Origin: Mycolicibacterium stellerae
Lineage (GTDB): Bacteria; Actinomycetota; Actinomycetes; Mycobacteriales; Mycobacteriaceae
Direction of reading: 5' to 3'
DNA: 64,000 nucleotides
Assembly (NCBI RefSeq): GCF_003719305.1
Contig: NZ_RARC01000006.1
Span: 62,001 to 126,000 of the forward strand
In this document: piece by piece, positions 58,484-64,000 of the stretch
Layout of the letters: every line of letters starts with the position of its first letter
How positions within the stretch are numbered: position 1 is the stretch's first letter
Translations under genes and position numbers: made by a program
Notes under the pieces: generated by a model
Database searches by the model: none
The model's input: only the letters and a program-made list of their open reading frames with translations
Told to the model about the DNA's origin: nothing

Positions 58484-59947
58484 ATGTCCGAAATCACCAC
58501 CACCCCTGATGCTTTGAGCGAAGAGCCGACGGGGCTGGTACGCAGACTGCGCGGCAACCTGGGCGTGGCATCGATTGTGTTCATGGTGGTGGCCGCCGCC
58601 GCGCCGCTCGGCGTGATCGGCGGCGTCGTACCGCTCGGCATCGCCGCGGGCAACGGCGCAGGCTTTCCGGCCACATTCGTGGTCTCCACGGTCATCCTGC
58701 TGTTCTTCGCGGTCGGATTCACCGCGTTGACACCCTATGTCGAGGACGCGGGCGCGTTCTTCTCCTACGTCCGGACGTCGCTGGGCTTTCCGGCCGGCAT
58801 CGGCATCGCGTTCGTCGCGCTGGTCAGCTACGTGGCGATCGAGGCGGGTGTCTACGGCCTGCTCGGACCGGCGGGCGGAGTGATCGTCGAGCTGTTCGGC
58901 GGCCCGGCCCTGCCCTGGTGGGTGTTCGCGGCGGCGGCCTTCGCGGTCACAACGTACGTTGGCTACCGCAATATCGAGTTGTCCAGCCGGGTGCTGGCCG
59001 TGCTGCTGAGCGCCGAGATTGCGATTGTGGTGGTGCTGGATGCGGTCATCGTGTTCCAGGGCGGTGACCACGGGCTGTCGAGCGGTGTCGTCAACCCGAG
59101 CGCCATCTTCTCCGGCTCGCTCGGCATCGGGCTGCTGTTCGCACTGATCAGCTACGTCGGCTTCGAGGCCACCGCGATCTTCCGCGATGAGGCCAAGACA
59201 CCCGATCGCACCATCCCGCGCGCCACCTACATTGCTCTCATCCTCATCGGCGTGTTCTATGCGGTGACCAGCTGGGCGCTGATCTCGGGCTGGGGTGACG
59301 AGGAAGCGGTAAGCCGCGCAACGGATTCCGGCTCCACCTTCCTTGCCGACACCGCGCAGCGCTACATCGGCGTCGTCGGAACCGACATCATCACCGTGCT
59401 CTACTTCACCAGCCTGTTCGCCTGCATCCTGTCGTTCCACAACGTGGCATCGCGGTACATCTTCGCCCTGTCGCAGCGCGACGTGCTGCCTGAGTCGCTG
59501 AGCCGCCCGCATGACCGGCATGGCTCGCCGCATCAAGCGTCGCTGTGGATCTCGGGTGTGGTTGCGGTCAGCGTCATCGCGGCGGTGGTGTTCAACCTCG
59601 ATCCGGCGGCCCAGTTCTACACCTGGTTCGCAGGCGCCACCACGGTCGGCTTCGTCGTACTGCTGATCGCCACATCGGTGGCCGTGCTGGTGTACTTCGC
59701 CCGCGACCGTCGCGGCTACTCGCAGTGGCGGGTGCGGATAGCCCCTGCCCTCGGCCTGCTCGGATTGACACTCGGGCTTGTGCTGATCGTGGCCAACCTG
59801 AAGGACCTGGTGGGCGGTTCCACAATCCTGGGTTGGGCAATCGTCGGACTGCTCGTCGTCGCGTTCATCGCAGGTGTCATCGTCGGCAAGCGAGTCGGTG
59901 ACAAGGTCGGCGACAAAGTCGACGACAAGGCGGTGACGCAACCATGA
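58484..59947 (+). CDS. APC-superfamily amino acid permease
   Basis: A 487-residue protein with about twelve membrane helices. The conserved helix-1 motif IVFMVVAAAAPLGVIGG and the GFEATAIFRDEAKTPDRTIPRA segment are typical of the APC family. The cytoplasmic C-terminus carries short repeats (VGDKVGDKVDDK). It overlaps the ligase gene downstream by four bases (ATGA), so the substrate it imports is probably the amine acted on by that ligase. Clear ribosome site GAAGGATGG. Confidence 0.88.
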   Translation: MSEITTTPDALSEEPTGLVRRLRGNLGVASIVFMVVAAAAPLGVIGGVVPLGIAAGNGAGFPATFVVSTVILLFFAVGFTALTPYVEDAGAFFSYVRTSLGFPAGIGIAFVALVSYVAIEAGVYGLLGPAGGVIVELFGGPALPWWVFAAAAFAVTTYVGYRNIELSSRVLAVLLSAEIAIVVVLDAVIVFQGGDHGLSSGVVNPSAIFSGSLGIGLLFALISYVGFEATAIFRDEAKTPDRTIPRATYIALILIGVFYAVTSWALISGWGDEEAVSRATDSGSTFLADTAQRYIGVVGTDIITVLYFTSLFACILSFHNVASRYIFALSQRDVLPESLSRPHDRHGSPHQASLWISGVVAVSVIAAVVFNLDPAAQFYTWFAGATTVGFVVLLIATSVAVLVYFARDRRGYSQWRVRIAPALGLLGLTLGLVLIVANLKDLVGGSTILGWAIVGLLVVAFIAGVIVGKRVGDKVGDKVDDKAVTQP

Positions 59948-61299
59948 CATACACCGTCAACTCGACCTCGACGCAGGAGGGTGCGCAGTCGGCGCCCGAA
60001 CAGGAGCTGCGCAAGGGGCTTGACGACGGGTCGCTGACCGAGATCGAGATCGCGTGGAGTGACCCGTTCGGCCACGCGCAGGGTAAGCGGATCCCCGCCT
60101 CCCAGTTCTTGAACCGAGCGCTGGGCACCGGATTCGCGTTCTGCGAAGCATCTCTGGGCTGGGACACGGCAGGCACGGTGATCGACTCGTTGCGGCTGAC
60201 CAACTGGAGCGGCGGCTATCCCGACGTCTATGCCGTCCCGGACTTCGCCACGTATAAGCCGTTGCCGTGGCGGCCCCGGGTCGGCCACGTCATCTCCGAC
60301 ATCGTTTCCCACGACCGCAGTCCGTCGCTTCTCGATCCCCGCGCCGTACTCAAGAAGGTCCTGGCACGACTTGCCGGCCTGGGTTTCACCGCCAAGATCG
60401 GTGTCGAATTCGAGCTGTACCTTCTCAACGCGGACGGCTCGGCGTTCCAGGAAGACATCCACGCCTATTCGCTGGAGAACGCCAACGCCCTCGATCCGAT
60501 ACTCACGGATCTCTACGACACGCTGAGCGCCTTCACCGCCTTGGAGGGTATCCAAACCGAGTACGGCCCAGGGCAGATCGAGACCAACCTCGTCTATACA
60601 GATGCGCTGGCAGCCGCCGACGACGCCGCCCGGCTCAAGTACGCCGCCAAGGAGGTGGCACGCAAACACGGCAAGATCGCCAGTTTCATGGCCAAGCCCT
60701 TCACCGAACATTCGGGAAGTTCGCAGCATCTGCATATTTCGCTGTGGCGCGGTGACGAGCCGGCCTTCGCACCCGACGGCGGAGCCGAGAACGAGCTGGC
60801 CCTGCACGCCATCGCGGGCCTGCTGGAGCACCTGCCGTCGATCGCGCTGTTCGGTGCGCATTCGGTCAACGCATACAGACGATTCACTCCGGACTCTTTC
60901 GCGCCTGCGACCGTCACGTGGAGCCGCGACAACCGCAGCGCAGCCGTGCGGTCGTTGATCGAGCCCGATCCGTCCGCAGCTCGCATCGAACTGCGTAGCG
61001 GCGCCTCTGATGCGAACCCGTATTGGTTGATCGCGTCGGCCCTGGCGGCGGTCATCGCAGGGCTGGAAGCCAAACGCAACGCGCCGCCCGCTATCGGCGG
61101 CAATCTCTACACCGAAGGCGTTCCGTTGCCCGAATCGCTCGGTGTGGCAATCGAACTGGCCACCCGGGACGACACCATCCTGGAAATACTCGGTGCCGAC
61201 TCGGTGCTCGACTTTGCCGCCTTGGCTCGCAGCGAGTGGACCCTCTTCTCGAGCGAAGTCAGCGACTGGGAACGCAGGCGCTACCTGAGCAGCTCGTGA
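59944..61299 (+). CDS. Glutamine-synthetase-like ligase (gamma-glutamylamide type)
   Basis: A 451-residue glutamine synthetase fold. Motifs: GVEFELYLL (metal Glu), EYGPGQIETNL, FMAKPFTEHSGSSQHLHISL (nucleotide/metal His), NAYRRFTPDSFAPATVTWSRDNRSAAVR. The adenylylation Tyr and other features of housekeeping GlnA are not evident. Such paralogues glutamylate amines such as putrescine or ethanolamine with ATP. In this operon, between an amino acid permease and sulfone-type monooxygenases, the amine may carry sulfur. Confidence 0.85.
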   Translation: MTYTVNSTSTQEGAQSAPEQELRKGLDDGSLTEIEIAWSDPFGHAQGKRIPASQFLNRALGTGFAFCEASLGWDTAGTVIDSLRLTNWSGGYPDVYAVPDFATYKPLPWRPRVGHVISDIVSHDRSPSLLDPRAVLKKVLARLAGLGFTAKIGVEFELYLLNADGSAFQEDIHAYSLENANALDPILTDLYDTLSAFTALEGIQTEYGPGQIETNLVYTDALAAADDAARLKYAAKEVARKHGKIASFMAKPFTEHSGSSQHLHISLWRGDEPAFAPDGGAENELALHAIAGLLEHLPSIALFGAHSVNAYRRFTPDSFAPATVTWSRDNRSAAVRSLIEPDPSAARIELRSGASDANPYWLIASALAAVIAGLEAKRNAPPAIGGNLYTEGVPLPESLGVAIELATRDDTILEILGADSVLDFAALARSEWTLFSSEVSDWERRRYLSSS

Positions 61300-62342
61300 C
61301 CGCAACTGCGGCTGATGTCGCCGGCCGGCCGGCTCCGCGGTTCGGCGTGTGGGCACCTGTATACGGCAATCATGGCGCCAGGAGTCATCCGCACGACGCG
61401 CCCGACGCGAGCTACCGGCGCACCCGCGACCTGTTGTTGCGAGCCGAGCGGGCCGGTTTCGACTCAACGTTGTTGGCCGAGCACGTCATCCACCCAAGCA
61501 ATACCGAGGACGACGTGCTCGAGACGTGGTCGACGATAGCCGCACTCGCACAGGCCACCTCGCGCATCGAGTTGATCGGCGCGGTGAAGCCTCTGCTGTT
61601 CAACCCATTGGTCTTCGCGAAGATCGCAGCCAACATCGCCGACATCGCCGACGGCCGACTCGCGGTCAACCTCGTCACCGGGTGGTTCCTGCCCGAGCTG
61701 GAAGGGCTCGGACTCGACCCGCTCGATCACGACGATCGCTACGCCTACTCGCGGGAATGGATCGGGATCGTCACCGAACTGTGGGCGGGCAAGCACGTTC
61801 CCATCGGTGACCGCGGTGGCCAACCCGCGCTGATTCGACCGGTGCCTGCCAACCCGCCGTCGTTGTATGTCGGCGGGGAATCCGAGCCGGGTCGTGCCTT
61901 GGCCGCCGAAACGGCGGATGTGTTCTTCATCAACGGCCGCCCGTTCACCGATACCGTCGAAGTCATCGAGGATCTCCGCTCACGACCGCGTGGCGGCGCG
62001 GCACTGCGGTTCGGACTGTCCGCGTTCGTGATCGCCCGCGACACCGAAGCCGAGGCGACCGCCGAACTGGAGTACCTGCAGTCGCTCTCGGACGCCGAGA
62101 GCCGGCCAGAGATCTCCGGCGGCACCGACCCGAAGACGCAGATGTACAAGGTGCTGTCGGGCACGAAACGCATCGGCTCCAACGGAGGCACCCTGGCCGG
62201 TCTGGTCGGCAGCTACGAGCAGGTGGTCGAGCGGATCCAGGCTTATTACGACGCCGGAGTCGAGTTGTTCATGCTGCAGTTCCAACCCATCGAGTCGGAG
62301 CTGGACCGGTTCGCCGACAAGATCATCCCCCAATTCCGATGA
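61296..62342 (+). CDS. LLM-class flavin monooxygenase, SfnG/SsuD-like
   Basis: About 348 residues from GTG 61296, overlapping the ligase stop (GTGA). Bacterial-luciferase-like TIM barrel: GVWAPVYG start, AERAGFDSTLLAEH, then DGRLAVNLVTGWFLPELEGLGLDPLDHDDRYAYSREW. This last stretch is close to SfnG, the FMNH2-dependent dimethylsulfone monooxygenase, and to SsuD. It should cleave a C-S bond, releasing sulfite or sulfinate. A flavin reductase is not in the window. Confidence 0.85.
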   Translation: MTATAADVAGRPAPRFGVWAPVYGNHGARSHPHDAPDASYRRTRDLLLRAERAGFDSTLLAEHVIHPSNTEDDVLETWSTIAALAQATSRIELIGAVKPLLFNPLVFAKIAANIADIADGRLAVNLVTGWFLPELEGLGLDPLDHDDRYAYSREWIGIVTELWAGKHVPIGDRGGQPALIRPVPANPPSLYVGGESEPGRALAAETADVFFINGRPFTDTVEVIEDLRSRPRGGAALRFGLSAFVIARDTEAEATAELEYLQSLSDAESRPEISGGTDPKTQMYKVLSGTKRIGSNGGTLAGLVGSYEQVVERIQAYYDAGVELFMLQFQPIESELDRFADKIIPQFR

Positions 62343-62355
62343 AACGGGAGTCGAC

Positions 62356-63591
62356 ATGACCGTCACACGCGAGCCCGTCGCGCCGCGAAAGCCGTTCTCC
62401 GATGAGCCACTCGGCGGAACCGTCGATGAGCGGCTCGCTCGGTTACCCGAACTGGTTGCCGCGCTGCGTCGCGACGACCCTACGGCCGAGCGTGATCGAG
62501 TTCTGCAGTACGGGGCCGTCGAGTCGATCCGGCGCACAGGCGTGCTCGGGTTGCGGGTTCCTACGGAATTCGGCGGCCCGGGCGGCAAGGCGCGTGACGT
62601 ACTCAGCGCCGTGATCCAGATCGCGCGCGGCAGTTCCAATGTGGCCCAGGCGCTCCGGTCGCATTTCGGGTTCGCCGAGCGGCTGCTCAGCAATCGGGCC
62701 ACCCAGGCCGAGCGTGAAACCTGGTTCACCCGCGTCTATCCCGGCCTCATCGTCGGAAACGCCATCACCGACGCGGCGGGTCGGGCTCCGTCGAGTGCAG
62801 ACACCAAGGTGCTCGCCGACACCGCAGGGGTGCTGCGGCTCAACGGCTACAAGTTCTATTCCACCGGAACGCTGTTCGCCGATGTCATCGCGGTGTCGGC
62901 GCTGGACGCAGAGGGACGAGACGTCCAGGCGATCATTCCTGCAGACCGCGCAGGCGTCGAATTGTTCGACGACTGGGACGGTTTCGGTCAGCGCACCACC
63001 GCCAGCGGAGGCACACGATTCACCGATGTCGAGGTGCTTCCCGACGAGGTGGTGACCGTATCCGAGGGCAACACTCTGGGGCACGCGACGGCTTTCCTGC
63101 AGCTGTATCTGGCTGCGGTGGCGGTGGGCATCGCCTACGCCGTATTCGACGACGCCGTCGAATACGTGCGCACCAAGGCCCGTCCTGCGTCGCATTCCGT
63201 AGCGGACAGCGCGACGGCCGACCCGTTCGTCTTGGAGGCTGTCGGGGAGATCTCGGCCGCGGCGACATCGGCTGAAGCCATCGTCTTGGCGGCCGCCGAC
63301 GCCATCGATCATCTCGTCGACGACGGGCGCCAGAGCGATCCCGACACGCTCGCCGACGTCGCCGTCACCGTGGCACGAGCGCAGCTCGTCGCCGAACGGT
63401 TGACGATCGCGGCGGCCGGACGGCTCTTCGACACCGGTGGTGCATCGGCCACCGCTCGCGCGCTGAACCTGGATCGACATTGGCGTAATGCACGGACGAT
63501 CGCCGGACACAGCCCACTGGCCTACAAGGCTTACGCGGCAGGCAGTTACGCCGTCAACGGCACGTGGCCGCCTGCCAACGGCTACTTCTGA
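62356..63591 (+). CDS. SfnB/DszC-like flavoprotein (acyl-CoA dehydrogenase fold)
   Basis: A 411-residue acyl-CoA dehydrogenase-fold protein starting 14 bp after the SfnG-like gene. It has no catalytic-base Glu motif of the TFEG type. The C-terminal RHWRNARTIAGHSPLAYKAY matches SfnB/DszC-type flavin monooxygenases, where the HWRNAR-TxxxHxP segment is conserved. It should oxygenate an organosulfur compound or assist SfnG. End of the permease-ligase-sfnG-sfnB operon. Confidence 0.85.
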   Translation: MTVTREPVAPRKPFSDEPLGGTVDERLARLPELVAALRRDDPTAERDRVLQYGAVESIRRTGVLGLRVPTEFGGPGGKARDVLSAVIQIARGSSNVAQALRSHFGFAERLLSNRATQAERETWFTRVYPGLIVGNAITDAAGRAPSSADTKVLADTAGVLRLNGYKFYSTGTLFADVIAVSALDAEGRDVQAIIPADRAGVELFDDWDGFGQRTTASGGTRFTDVEVLPDEVVTVSEGNTLGHATAFLQLYLAAVAVGIAYAVFDDAVEYVRTKARPASHSVADSATADPFVLEAVGEISAAATSAEAIVLAAADAIDHLVDDGRQSDPDTLADVAVTVARAQLVAERLTIAAAGRLFDTGGASATARALNLDRHWRNARTIAGHSPLAYKAYAAGSYAVNGTWPPANGYF

Positions 63592-63605
63592 CTCACGTTC
63601 TAGGC

Positions 63606-63665
63606 GCGAGCAGACGCATATGTACCCAAAAGCTCGCCGAAAAGGGGACTTTTGCGTCTGCTCGC
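63606..63665. terminator. Inverted repeat between convergent operons (GCGAGCAGACGCA family)
   Basis: GCGAGCAGACGCA (63606-63618) pairs with TGCGTCTGCTCGC (63653-63665), and the inner parts (GTACCC against GGGGAC) pair further. It separates the sfnB-like gene from the convergent cysA-type gene. A degenerate copy lies at 14376-14426. Confidence 0.65.
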
Positions 63666-63674
63666 CAGGAGAAG

Positions 63675-64000
63675 TCAGGCCTTCGTCAGCGCCTCGTCGT
63701 CGTCGGTTTCGTCGGCCGCTGGAGCCTCGGTGCCGCCGGGCAGCCTCGGTACCCGGGTAGCCCGGACGTAGACGGTGTCGCCCTCTTTAAGACCAAGCGC
63801 CTCGGCGTCTCCGCGGGTGATCTGGGCCGTGAACGGCAGGTTATTGGTCGCGCTGGTCAGCTCGACTCGGACTTCGAAGCCCAACATGACGATTCGGTCG
63901 ATGGTGGCCTTCAGCACACCAGTCGCCTGCACCGAGTCATCGCTGGTGGCGATCGCCATATCGGGATTGCGGCCCACCCGGATATCGTGCGGGCGCACGA
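63675..64000 (-). CDS. cysA: Sulfate/thiosulfate import ATPase, C-terminal part
   Basis: Only the last 108 or so residues are inside the window; the frame runs off the right edge. VRPHDIRVGRNP is the start of the CysA/ModC-type TOBE regulatory domain. LPFTAQITRGDAEALGLKEGDTVYVRATRVP is close to the end of mycobacterial CysA1 (Rv2397c). The Walker motifs lie outside. The tail is acidic. The gene belongs to the sulfate permease operon and complements the sulfate assimilation genes upstream. Confidence 0.85.
   Translation of the reverse strand, partial: VRPHDIRVGRNPDMAIATSDDSVQATGVLKATIDRIVMLGFEVRVELTSATNNLPFTAQITRGDAEALGLKEGDTVYVRATRVPRLPGGTEAPAADETDDDEALTKA

Noticed and set aside
58436..61467. 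Two long minus-strand frames (504 and 583 codons) opposite the permease and ligase genes
   Set aside because: They mirror strong genes on the plus strand. The translations are Arg/Gln/Asp-rich low-complexity sequence typical of antisense frames in GC-rich DNA.

Overview
The window is GC-rich chromosomal DNA of a Mycobacterium/Mycolicibacterium-type actinobacterium. The evidence is the gene content and order, compared from memory with the M. tuberculosis segment Rv2326c to Rv2397c, together with frequent GTG starts, leaderless small ORFs and mycobacterial-only families (LppP/LprE lipoprotein, hemophore-related protein, Zur/SmtB pair, SirA). The species cannot be named from the sequence. No insertion sequence, prophage or CRISPR array was seen.

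Layout. 1-9,100: a truncated ECF-type ABC transporter gene diverging from a MarR regulator and an MFS exporter, then a VIT-family transporter, an acyl-CoA oxidase/dehydrogenase, an SDR, a lipoprotein, an NTF2-like protein, tRNA-Asn and two small proteins. 9,100-20,400: housekeeping block dnaG, dgt, TPM-domain membrane protein, glyS, smtB-zur, a Rv2360c-like gene, uppS, recO and amidase. 20,400-28,900: a CAP-like secreted protein and a gene of about 7.9 kb, lying between the amidase and era. Its product joins a SARP winged helix, a class III nucleotide cyclase, a STAND ATPase and ten NTF2-like domains. 28,900-36,700: era, a Rv2365c-like gene, corC-like, ybeY, phoH, rsmE, dnaJ2, hrcA and a Rv2375-like gene. 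36,700-41,200: a Gly/Pro-rich secreted protein, a two-component system, a hemophore-related protein, an NTF2-like protein and an ECF sigma/anti-sigma pair. 41,200-45,950: hemW with an internal 30-bp minisatellite, then a cysteine-rich leader peptide followed by sirA-cysH-che1 (sulfate assimilation).

46,000-55,600 is a persulfide/sulfide handling island: three metallo-beta-lactamase/rhodanese fusions, a sulfide:quinone oxidoreductase-like enzyme, a rhodanese with a membrane tail, one intact and one internally deleted TauE/SafE exporter, thioredoxin, a tiny Cys-rich protein, two DUF202 proteins, DUF302 and a CstR-like repressor. At least six copies of an ATACCCC-N-GGGTAT type operator lie in its promoter regions. 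55,600-63,600 is an organosulfur scavenging region: a second Cys-rich leaderless small ORF, a tauA/ssuA-type ABC transporter, an amino acid permease, a glutamine-synthetase-like ligase, an SfnG-like monooxygenase and an SfnB/DszC-like flavoprotein. The window ends inside a cysA-type sulfate transporter ATPase.

How it fits together: from 42.6 kb to the end nearly everything concerns sulfur. That covers assimilation of sulfate to sulfide, release of sulfur from organosulfonates or sulfones, and detoxification of the (per)sulfide produced. Two control layers are visible: cysteine-sensing leader peptides on the assimilation operons and a CstR-like repressor on the detoxification genes.
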